Part shown: positions 25,601 through 37,600 of the stretch, piece after piece
Position numbering within the stretch: the stretch's first letter is position 1
How the letters are laid out: each line of letters starts with the position of its first letter
Assembly: GCA_963989385.1 (NCBI GenBank)
Contig: OZ022500.1
Span: 76,008,289-76,072,288, forward strand
From: Ctena decussata
Lineage: Eukaryota; Mollusca; Bivalvia; Lucinida; Lucinidae
DNA: 64,000 nucleotides
Direction of reading: 5' to 3'
Program-made: the position numbers and the translations under genes
The notes under the pieces: model-generated
Seen by the model: the letters and a program-made list of their open reading frames with translations, nothing else
Told to the model about the DNA's origin: nothing
The model's database searches: none

Positions 25601-28600
25601 GAACTCATCCAAGCTCTTGTGTATGTCATCATTACCTGCAAGTATGATAAGGATCTAATCAAAAACAGTCGAGAAAACGTGATGACGCCGTTTTCCCCAT
25701 TATAACCCTATGGGGGCTATCTGTTGCCATGGAAACCAGAGTTCTGAGCTGATCTGCACCAAAACCTAATGCAGCCTTTCCCCCACCCAAATGTTGCTTC
25801 ATATAAAATTTGATTGCGATCGGCCCACTGGTCTCTGAGATATTTATGTTTGAAAGTGTTGACGCACCCACCCACCCACCCACGCACCCACGCACGGACG
25901 ACGGCTCGACTCCCATCCTATAAGCTCACCTCTGAGCCTTCGGCTCAGGTGAGCTAAAAATAAAATGAAATTTCAAAGTTCATGAGCTTGAGGTAAAAAA
26001 ACTGACGGGTAGGGGGGAAGTGGGGGGGGGGGGGTCTTAAAACAAAAATTAAAATAAAAAAAAAATGAAATGAAATTTCAAAGTCCATGAGCTTGAGGTA
26101 AAAAAACTGACGGGTAGGGGGGAAGGGAGGGGGGGGGCTAGGATGTATCAAAACCCTGAACCATTATCTAAGATCAGTCCAAGTATTAGTATCAACTGAG
26201 TCCATCATCGTGGCACTGTGAAATTATGTCTTCATAAATATAAGACTTTAACCAAAAGCTTTAAGACAAAATTCTAAGTCGATGACCTTGACTTCAAGGT
26301 CATCCAGTGGGGTAAGTATAAGGTGTTTTGTAAAAACTCAAAAACGAGTCTAACATCAGTTCAAGTATAAACTAAATCTCTGCAAAGCATTATGAATCAG
26401 TATGCAATTACAAAACTTTAAAAAAGACAAAAATTTCCTAAGTCCCTGACCTTGACATCAAGATCACTGAGCCGGCTTGGGGTAGTACTCTGTAGATCTA
26501 ACTGCAGTGCAAATATAAAAAGAATTCATCTATGGGTTCAGGAGATATGTGTCTTTAAGAAAACTTTAACCAAAACATGCAATCAATAAAAAGACAATAT
26601 TCTAAGTCCATGACCTTGACATCAAAGTAACAGAGGGGGTGAGGGTAGTACCTTCTAAAACTTTAGACCAATATCTATCTTTAGTGCAAGTATCAAAGGA
26701 ATCCATCCATGGGTTAAGCAGATATTGGGCTTTATAAAACTTTAACCAAAACATCCAGTCCAAAAAAACTACCAATTTTCTAAGTCCATGACCTTGACAT
26801 CAAGGTCATGGAGTGGGGTGGGGAGTGGTACCCTGTTAAACCTTAGACCAATATCTAACTACAGTGCAAGTATCAAAAGAATCCATCCATGGGTTAAGGA
26901 AATATAGGTCTTTAAAAAACTTTAACCAAAACATCCAATTCGAACTCCGACGCGGAGGCTGTGGTGACAACTATAGCTCTTCCTGAACTTTCGTTCAGAC
27001 GAACTAAAAACCGCCAAATTTTGCTGTCGCCAAATACAAGTGTTTTACAGTACTTGTCTCCCTTGTAAAAATGGTGGCCACTCATAGGTATGTATCCATA
27101 CGGTTTAAGGTGTATGGCTAAACTGCAATAATTAAATTTAATGCGCCAAAATGAAAATACATATAGTGAGATTTGCATACAGTATAGATCCAGATGAGTT
27201 GGCTCATCACGAGCCACCTCATCTGGATCTACAATGTTTGCCCTCTAGTCTCTGAATTCTCAATATTATACAGCTAAAATAGACAATTTCTTAAAATTTT
27301 GCAGATATAAATTGTGTAGCAATCCTCCATTTTTACATGGGAAATAACTAAGAAAAATAGTATTTGTATATAAACCTCTTCTCATGTGGGGCTACTCTTC
27401 TAGAAAGGAATTTCCTCTCTATGCTCTCTAGAGAGCACATTCCTCCATGAGTAGTGAACTGTGAGAAAGGCAGCAGAATACTGTCATGTCAGAGTGATCC
27501 CCCTTGGAAGTGTATCCATATTGAACAGTGCTCCAGATAAGAATGGGTACATGTAACAGGGATAATTTAGTGATAGTTTTCCATATTTCTCCATAAAACA
27601 TGTTGTGACCACTCATCAGAACCCTCTCACCGAGATGGTATTGATAAGGGGTCACAACATATGTTTTTGACGAGAAGTCAGAAAAAATTATCTCAGAATT
27701 ATCCTTAAATACTCCTCTTATTTGGAGTATCCAAACACTAGTAGCCATGCAGAAGTAAACCCTGTGCCTCAGCAGAGCTCTAGATAAGAGGGAGTATTTG
27801 GTGATAATTAGGGATAATTTTTGTTAATTCTGCATAAAAACATATGTTGTGACCCCTCATCTGAACCGTCTCATTGAGACGGTTCAGATGAGGGGTCAGA
27901 ACATATGGTTTCGATGAGAAATAAAAAAAATTATTCTTAATTATCATCAAATACTCCCTCTTATCTAGAGCTCTGCATCAGTATATGTAAACTGTATGAC
28001 ATTGTGCCCACACATTATGATTTTATTCAGAAGATTTTCCCATTATTAACTATTATTATCATATGACGCCGCATCTGAGAGTGTAATAAAGCCATGCATT
28101 AAAAACGATAATCCACTAGTGGATTAAATACGCAAATTACGTTGTAACGTTATACGTTGACGTCCATAAAAACGTCGCGTTTTCTAATGGCGAAATCGTG
28201 ACGTTTTAGTTCAAATTTTGCTTATAAAATGCGATTTTAGTGTCATATGATAAATAGAATCTTGCATTCGTGCTCCTGTATTATTGAATTTATTAAACTC
28301 GTTGGGGAAAACCGATAAGATGCTCGGCAAAGCCTCGCATCTTATCTTTTTCCCAAACTCGTTTAATAAATTCAATAATACATGAGCACTCATGTAAGAT
28401 CCTCTATATAAGAACTCTGAGAGGACAATACAGCATGCCTAATGGGTGCAAGAATTTAAAAGGGACAATTTCAAGTACTGTAGCTGTCTTAATTAATTTA
28501 ACTATGAAATATAGGACACAGTAACATACAAGCAGTATTAGCTAAGTTTGATTGATTTGATGCTTAATGTCCATGGTAAACAGCTACGGTCATGTCGGGA

Positions 28601-31600
28601 CGGCCAGTTAACCTAACCACACTATTCCTGGGCAGGCGTTATTAGCTAAGTTGCTTTATACACTAACACATAATCTGCCTTCACACCAGGAATATAGCAT
28701 AAGCACTCCTTTGCATTCCCAAAGTTGCTCTAAAATGCTACAACTTCATAACTTTAATCAGAGCTCCAAATATGGAGGGGTTTTGAGGATAATTCTGACA
28801 TATTTTTCTTATTTCTCAACAAAAACATATGTTGTAACTTTCAACCATCTCCCTTCAACCGTCTCAGGAAGACGGTTCTAATTATGGATCACAACATGTT
28901 TTTGCATAGAAATATGAACCAGAGGACCATTGGTCCTGTAGCTCACCTGAGTCCATTCATCCTCAGCACTCAAGAGTAGGTAACTCTAAAGTAAATTGTA
29001 CAATATTAATTAATTGTGGCCTAATTTCAAGGTTGACTGAGTCGTTAGTCTATGGAAACTTTAAAATGCCATAGCAATGAAACCACGTGGGCAACAATAA
29101 TAGAAAACAATATTTATGTAGTGGCTAATGTCATGAACATGTATGCAAAGAATCAGCTTCATCCCCCTATATAGTTTTTGAAGAAAAGATGTTTGAATAT
29201 TTTTTCAATTTTTTTTTCCTTTATGTTGCCATCATGGCAACTAACCAAAGTCGGTGATTTGGACAAAATTAATATGAATATGAATCATAGAGGACTACTC
29301 AAGAAACATATCTGTAGGAAAAAAATCCAAGTAACTGCAGTCAGAAAGCAAAAATTGCGGATTTCCATTTTTCCCATTATAAGCCAATGGCAACTTTAAT
29401 TGCCATAGCAACCAAACTGCTCAGGCAATTGCCAAGAAAAACAGTATTTTTATAGAAGGTAGTACCAAGATCCTTATTGTGAAGTTTGAGCTTTATTGGT
29501 TGCATAGTTTCTGAGGAGATGATTTTTGAATATTCTTTCTATTTTCAACCATTCGGTTGCAATGGCAATCAGCCAAATAGCTCAATTTGCATAAATTTGA
29601 TATGGCTGGTTGAGGACTACTCAAGGAACATTTCTATGAAAGTTTTGTCGAAATATCTGCAGTGACATAGCAATAAATGCAAATTTTCCATTTTCCCATT
29701 ATAAGTCAATGGCAACTTTAAGTTGCCATTGCAACCAAACTGCTGGAGTAATTGCCAAGAAAAACAGTATTTTTATAGAGGGTAGTACCAAGATCCTTTC
29801 TGTGAAGCTTAAGTTTTATTGGTTGCGTAGTTTCTGAGGAGAAGATTTTTGAATTTTTTAACCATTTGGTTGCCATGGCAACCAGCCAAATTGTGCAATT
29901 TATAAAAATTTCACGTGGTTGATAGAGGACTACTCAAGGAACATTTCTGTAAAACATTTGTCAAAATATCTACAGTGACATAGCAATAAATGCAAATTTT
30001 CAATTTTTCCCATACAAGTCAATGGAAACTTTAAGTTGCCATAGCAACCAAAGTTCAAAAGGGATTTGGATAAAAAACAGTATTATTGGTTCCCCCTGCC
30101 TATAGTTGCTGTATATGAAATTTGGTAACAATGGGCCTTGTAGTTTCAGAGGAGATGTGGTTTGAAAATATTGACAGACGGACGACGGACGACGGACGAC
30201 AGACGACGGACGACGGATGCCTGCCTATACTATAAGCTCACCTGTGAGCCTTCGGCTCAGGTGAGCTAAAAATTGACCCTAAATTATCACTGTTATCCCT
30301 TCTTATCTGGAGCAATGACTTTTGTTTACCAGATTGCTGTGACTGCTGCTTCTGTTTCTGGGGCACCTGAGGCTGTTGTTTTGAACCTGGTTTCTCCACT
30401 TGTTTCTGCTGCTGAGGTTTTCCCGTCTGCTTCTCAGGCGGTTTCTGATCTGGTTTCTGTGCAGGTTGTGATAATTTCTGTTGTTTTGCTTTTGTTGGTG
30501 ATAGTGGTTCTTTTGTTGGTGATTTCGGTGCTTTTGTTGGTGACTGTGATTTTGTTGGTGATAGTGGCTCAGAAAGTTTTCTTTTCTGTCCTGGCTTTTC
30601 TAATATTTCTGTAACAGTAAAGAAAATACAATGTACTGGTAACATTATGTTACAATTTGGCATATTATGACTTGTTCCCTATAAGTTTCATCTTTAAGCA
30701 TGTAACAAGAGTTTTGCAAAGGATCACTTTTTGGCAATGACACTAGAACTATTCCATAAGATGTATATTTACCCTAATGTGCTTAAGTATTGGGACACCT
30801 AAAAATAATCAATAATTTGGGACAAATGGAAAATTCATAACTTTTAGGTGTCCCAATATATACGCACATTACGGTAACTGGCATCATGTGAAAAGGTATC
30901 TTATATCATATGCCTGCCAAAACTGGTGAATGAGTGAGTTGTGGTTTAACAATAATGCAGTCATGTTGAGATGTTGCCTCCAAATTTTTTAGGACTTTTA
31001 CCCGACCTTAGATAAATGACACTCAGGACTGGCTATAGCTAATAGCAGCTCTGCCACAGAGGCACCAGGCAGCCCATGTATTTTGTAGGCCCTGATGGGC
31101 AAGGACCGCGCCAAAATGAGAAACTGGCCAGTCTGCTGACATTCAGAAGTATTTCAATGGCTCGAACATGCTTTGGATCATGAAAATTAGTTCCAGGCAT
31201 CCAGGGCTAGTTTCTATATAAATTGACCTCTAGGGACCCAAGAATGAGTTCTAGCCAGGCAGGGTAAATGAGCCATCAGGGTTTCAGCCATTTAAGTTCT
31301 ACTGTATGCACACTGATCAGTCTTCTGTCTGCATGAATAAGCTATGGAGCCTTAATATATGAACCTATACAGCTAAAAGCAAAACTCTGATCAGTCTAAG
31401 CCAATGCAAGTTTGGTAAAACTCAACCCACAGGTTTAAGAGCTATCATGAGGACAAGAAACTAAACTGTTATGCTGACATGGATGCCAAATAATGCAACC
31501 CCCACTTGCACCTTTGGTGGGCGGAGGTTGGGGGTACAAATAACAGTATAACTATATAACATCAGGGCTTCATTTAAGAGGAGTATTAGATATTTCCATG

Positions 31601-34600
31601 ATGATGAGGGGCCACAAACATTTTCAGCTGAGAAATGTGTAAACAAAATCTATAGAGTATCATCAAATATCCCTCTTATCTGGAATTTTTATTCTCTAAG
31701 TCTTGTCAATGAGAGGACCGTAATTAATGTTGTTAGTTTACTTATGGTCCAACCCATTTGTCCATACTGTTTGGTAATAAGTTTCATTAAGGAATATGGG
31801 TATCTTTTCATGGAAAGTAACTTCATCATTTTCATTTTTGCCTCCCTTCTAAAGAAGGTCAACCCTTAAAGAAAAGGATTCGCTCCAATAGGAGCAAATT
31901 CTTTCTTTTAAGAGCAGACCCCTTTAAAAAGGGTTTTGTCTGCCAGGGAAGCAAACAAATTTCAATGAAGCTGTTCCCCTTTGTAAGAATGGTGGAAAAA
32001 CATGCAAGTGTAGCCATACAGAGCTCTAGATAAGAGGAGGTATTAGGGATAATTCAAGGATAATTTTTCTGATTTCTCAATGAAAACATATGTTGTGACA
32101 CCTCATTAGAACAGTCTCGACGAGACGGTTCTAATGAAGGGTCACAATATATGTTTTAATGGACATATTCTGAAATTATCCCTTAAATATAACTGTTACC
32201 CCTTTATTATCTGGAGTACTGCCATACACCTTTAACTCTCTCTACTTACTTGTTTCTTCTTCCTCATCATCACTTTCATCATCATCATCATCATCGTCAT
32301 CATCATCATCGTCGTCATCGTCATCATCATCGTCGTCACTTTCTTCTTCAGCTTTACCCATAATTCCAACACCACCTTCATCACCACTATCATCACTACT
32401 ATCATCATCATCATCATCATCGTCATCATCATCGTCTTCAAATTCATCCTCTTCTGTCACTAAATCAGTCACTTTTACACCTTTAAACTCAACCTCTTTT
32501 TTACCACCTTTATCTTTGCCACCACCTTTTTGTGCACCAGCAGGGCTGTCTTTTTTCACATTCTGTTCTTTAACATGTGTTAAAGGTGTATTTTTACCTT
32601 TTGTAGCTGGAGTTTGTGGTTTAGGTGTGTCTTTGCCTTTTAATGCAGGTGTGCCTGGTTTGGGTGTGTTTTTACCCTTATTGTCCCAGCTAGGTGTGTT
32701 TTTATTTTTCATCAACTGACTGTCTGGTTTTGGTGTATTTTTGCCTTTATTCATAGGGGTGTCAAACTTTGGTGTGTTTTTACCCTGCTGCCCCTTCTGA
32801 ACTGCTGGTGTTGGGGGCTTACCAGGGGTCTGGCCTTTTCCTGGACCTTGTCCCAACTGCTTGTTTTTACCTCCAGGGGTTGACTTTCCTTTCTGGTTAG
32901 GAGCCTGACCATTTGGAAGGCTCTTTTTGGGTTTCTGCATTGGCACTACAAAGTTGAAATCTTTATTTCCATAAAAATTATAAGTACTGGAATAGACAGG
33001 TATGAGCAAACAGTGCAGACCCAAATCAGACTGCTCCTGAACTACACTGTTTGCCATTCCATCTGCATCTTTTATATGCATTACTTCATTGAAAACTAAA
33101 CTGTTCAATCGTTTGGAATTATATTAACTGTTTTAGAGATCCAATTTTTTGGAATTTTTACTGAAAACTCAAATTAATGTCTTGTCTAACCACACAGGCA
33201 GAATCTATCTTTCTGTGTTTTATTTTAGGGTAGTGCATATTTTTTGTTATTATTTGTATTAAGACTTTAAATTTAACATGACAAAGACATACATTCAAGT
33301 TACCACAAAATGCCTTAAATATTTAAAAGCAAATGATTCATAGGAGATGACTGGTTACCTCAACATAATTCTACAAACTTCTGGGTTCAAGAAAGTCTGT
33401 GAAAATTTACTGGACTGAATCTGGTAATATGATTATGATGTACTTGAAAATTTTAAACATTTTTACCAGACTACATGAATTTTTACCAGACATGCCCAGT
33501 AGTCATGCAGAGTTTTGTGAACAGTGTCCAGAGCTCCAGATAAGAAGGGGTAACAGGGGTAGATGTCCATATTTCCCAATAAAAACATATACATGTATTG
33601 TGACCCCTCATTAAAACTATCTTGCGGAGACAGTTCAAATGAAGGTTCACAACTTAATAAATTGCTTCATTGAACAAGACCAGTCACCGGGACAGGATAC
33701 CTCGCCTGACAGCGCCTTGCCCATCAGCTAAAAAACTTAAACGTTTTGGTAACGCCGTCGCCGATGCCCCTAACGCTCACGCCGACGCCGGAGGCGAGCT
33801 AAAAATGAGGAAAATTATCTTCGAATTATCCCTGTTACCCCTATTGATCTGGATTTCTGGCAGACTAAGTATTACTGAGCTCCAGATACTGTGTGGATGG
33901 ACTCCTCGCTGTTTGGATATACATAAAAACAAGCTCCAGAACTGAATCAAAATCTTCTCAACCCCACACTCCCTGCCCACACCCACAATTTTGTGTGACT
34001 AGGGCTTAAATAAAGTTAACATACCATCATCATCTGAATCCATATCACTTCCTTCCATGCCTCCCTGCAGAAAAGAATATGAGAAAATAATGCAGGCTTC
34101 CTTTATGAACATTATTTATCATCTACATAAATACTGATATTCTTATGTTCAGGGCACAGTTAACCCATAAAGCCCCAAAAAGTGGACACGGCAAAATTTC
34201 AAAAAAATGTTTCGTCCAATCTTTATCATAACCAAGAATTCAAGAAAGAAGGGCAAACACTGTAAATCCAAATGAGGTGACTCATTAGTATGTCACCTCA
34301 TATGGATCTACTCTGTTTGTATATTCAACTATTTTCTAGGTTCTGGGTTCTAGATTTTTATTTGCACAAAAACTTATGTTGTGGCTCCATATTAGGGACC
34401 ACAACTTATATCTTTATGGAGAGATTTAATAAAACATTCCATAACAAACAAGAAAGAAGGAGCATATTCTTTCCTTTAAGAGTTAATCATGGATTATCCA
34501 TATTGAGGAAAGGGGCCAAAATGAAAATGGCGTAGCTGCTTCACATGTCCCGTCAATTTTTTTTAAATCAAAGATTGACAGTTTTTACGCAAGTTCATAA

Positions 34601-37600
34601 ACTAACAAGAATTCCGCGGAATGCTATGTCGTACCTGTTTTGCACCTTCACTTTGAGAACTAGATAAAAGTGTCATTTTGAAACCTATTTGGTCAAAATC
34701 CATTCAGCAGTTAATGAGATATTATCGTTTTCATGTTTTTCGCTATTTTTAGTAATGGTAGATGGTTGCCATCTTGGATGGTCAATTTGAAAAAATCATG
34801 AAACAGCTTCATGCAAGGATCATTTTGATACACATTTAGTCTAATTCCATTCAGGGGCTCTTGAGCTATTGTCATTTTCATATTTTTCTATTTTTAGTAA
34901 CAATGGCTGACGGCCATCTTGGATGGTCTCTATTCACGTAAATTTCAAAGAACTCCATTTAAGGACCATTCTGACTAAATTTGACCTAAATCTGTTCAAG
35001 TTTTTCTAAGATATTGGCGTTTTTGCAAACTCGGACTCGTAAACAGAAAGTAGGTCACTGTGACCTAATTCCGCTACAGATTTTTTTCATTTTGATAATT
35101 TTTATAACCAAGGTCCCATTAATGCTCCGTATAAAATTTCAGCCAAATATACCAAGTGGTTTTGGAGAAAACAGTGATTTTATTGTTTTTGCTATTTTTA
35201 GTAACAGCGGCCATCTTGGATTCTGGACCGAACTGAATTTTGTAATTCAGAAGCCCTGCAGTCTGGTCATGCAGCTTGTGAAATTTGAGAACCATGGATG
35301 CAGTGGTTTCAGAGAAAAAGTCATTTGAATGGACTTAAAATTTAGGGTCGACGTAAATGTGAACGGACGGACGGACGAACGGGTTGACGAACGGACGGAC
35401 AACCGAACGCCTATATGGCACCTTGCTTAAGCAGGTGCGACAATAAGAAAAATGGTGCACATATTTCAGTCAAGACTATTTCTTCATGGGCAATATGGGT
35501 TTTGTGAAGGTAATGATGTGGATTATGTTTAGCACAAGTACCTTTTCATCTAATCTGCAATTTACTAGGCAATTTTATGGTACCGTTATAACCCTAATAC
35601 ACTTAATATAGAAACATCTTGTAGAGCTCCAGATAAGGAGGGGTTTGAAGATACTTCTTGGAAATTTTTTTCCAGTATCTCAATGACAATATATGTTATG
35701 ACCCTTTATTAGAACTGTCTCCATGAGATAGTTCTAATGTGTTGTCACAACATATGCTTTTAAGCAGGATTGAGGGAAAATTATCCCTCTTACCCCTTCC
35801 TATCTAGAGCACTGCTTAAAATCTCAAAATCTAAAATTTTGTGATGCATAAAAATTTCTAATTAAATAGCAAGCAGTACAGACACTTATCTGTCTGATCA
35901 GACTCTCCTTAAAGAGCAGTCTATTAGGGGCCAGACTGTTTGCCCTTGCACTTTTGTCCCAATATTTTGGGCCATCACAGAAGTCATGATTTCTTAATAT
36001 TACCTTAAATCCTGCTGAGGTTAACTTGGTCTTCAGAGCTGTGAAAGAGTCCTACAAGAAGACAGACCTTTCTGATTAGATCTGAGTTAAAGATAAACTG
36101 AGCATTTGATTGTAATTCTGACATCATTTTGCTTATTTCTCAATGAAAATAAAATATTACTGGTATTATATGTTGCACACAGACAGTCTGGTGAAGGTAT
36201 AAGCAGTTTGCTTTAAATTAAAACCTACCTTAATGTGCTGAAGTATTGGGACACCTAAAACCATTAATTTTCCAGTTGTCCCAAATGGAAAATTAATGGT
36301 TTTTAGGTGTCCCAATATTTAAGCACATGAAAGGAGGTCCAATCAGTGATATGGGCAATCTGGGCCCATTTGTTCAAAGCATCATAAGCTTGATAAATTT
36401 GTTAGTCAAGAATTCAACACATAAAATAAAGTGCACTTATATTTTTTTTTATTTTGGGGTGAAAAGAATATATGAAGCTGTTGCAGTCAAAAATCCACTT
36501 ATAATTTTTTTTTTTTTTTTTAGCAAAATCATGAGTATGTCGCCATGTTTTTTGCCATTTTATAGAGGGGTAAAACTTTTGTGGCTTCTTATTTGCTTCC
36601 CTGGACAACAAAGCCCCTCCAAACTGGGGTCTTCTCTCTAAAGGAAAGAATTTACTCCTAGAGGAGCAAAATCTTCCCTTTAACAGAGTTCACGAAAGTC
36701 TGCCAGAATTTACAGGGCCGAATCTGGTAAAATGATTAAAATGCACTTGAAAATTCTGAATATTTTTACCAGACCGAATGAATTTTTACCAGACATGTCA
36801 GGCGGTCAGACGGGGTTTCGTGAAGACTGCTTTAAGGGTTGACTAAAATTGAGAAGGGAAGCAAAGATGAATTGTAGAAGTGATTCAGCAGTGCTCCAGA
36901 TAAAAAAGGTTAACAGGGATAATTTTCTTTATAAATTTCTCCATAAAAACATATCTTGTGACCCCTCATTAGAACCGTCTCGAGATGGTTCTAATGAGGA
37001 GTCACAACATATGTATCCCTAATGGGCCTTGAGAAACAAGGAAAATATCTAAGGATTATCCCTTCTTATCTAGAGCACTGTTCAGTATATATCCACTAAC
37101 CTTACGTAATTTCTGTTACAAGCTGATTTTCTTTCAAATATTACATCTGATTGTAAGACTAAACATAATTCCATATACTTAATAGCATTATCCATACCTA
37201 TGACCATACTGAAATTTTGTATTGTCGCAAATTATGACACAGATGTGGGTGGCAAAAAGGCTTTTTTTTTTTACATAAACTTTTGCTACTAGGGCTACGG
37301 TTGTTGCTACTGTTGTTCAAAGCATTGTTAGCTTAACAAATACTTTAGTCAAGGATTCGTAAAGTCTTCTAGTATATATAAAATCAAGTATCTTAATATT
37401 TTTGCTGAAAAATTGGGAGGAGCTTTTGCATGGCATTTTTTCAGGCAGAAAATGGCGGCAGTTTTATCATGCGAACCGAACAACCAACTAAATGTTTTGT
37501 ACCACTTCAGTAACTGAGGGTGAGGTTGGGCCTGTAAAATCGATTTAAGCCCCCCAGTAATTCATTACTGACCGTCCCAAGGTGGTAGTTCTGTTGTGGT

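Larger units (their letters stand above)
22847..27010 (+). mobile_element. Pearl/Helentron-like element (outer), family E2
   Basis: The 5' end is caagagctgtcgccggacag followed by catagctcgcctga. The 3' end is gacgcggaggctgtggtgac, then the hairpin tcctgaactttcgttcaga and cgaactaaaaa. The core has units of about 170 bp with 'ctaagtccatgaccttgacatcaaggtca' wording (26150-26930, split here for length). It is interrupted at 23250-25962 by a second pearl-like element; an 80-bp stretch around the junction ('atgaaatttcaaagtccatg') occurs on both sides. Confidence 0.65.
22324..27050. mobile_element. Tc1/mariner-like MITE carrying two nested pearl-like elements
   Basis: The ends are CTATAAAACACTTATATTTG (22324) and, inverted, caaatacaagtgttttacag (to 27050), each flanked by TA (22322-22323 and 27051-27052). 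Without the insert the element is about 560 bp. Its interior is split at 22847-27010 by a pearl-like element, which itself contains another. TA duplication suggests the Tc1/mariner superfamily; no transposase remains. Confidence 0.65.

Noticed and set aside
30273..30614. 113-residue hydrophobic plus-strand frame (Leu/Val-rich)
   Set aside because: It is the complement of exon d, whose splice sites and phases fit the minus-strand gene.
32516..32719. 67-residue plus-strand frame
   Set aside because: Shadow of exon c on the opposite strand.
34540..35455. Plus-strand 104-residue frame 35014-35328
   Set aside because: It lies in the tandem units of a pearl-like element and has no domain.
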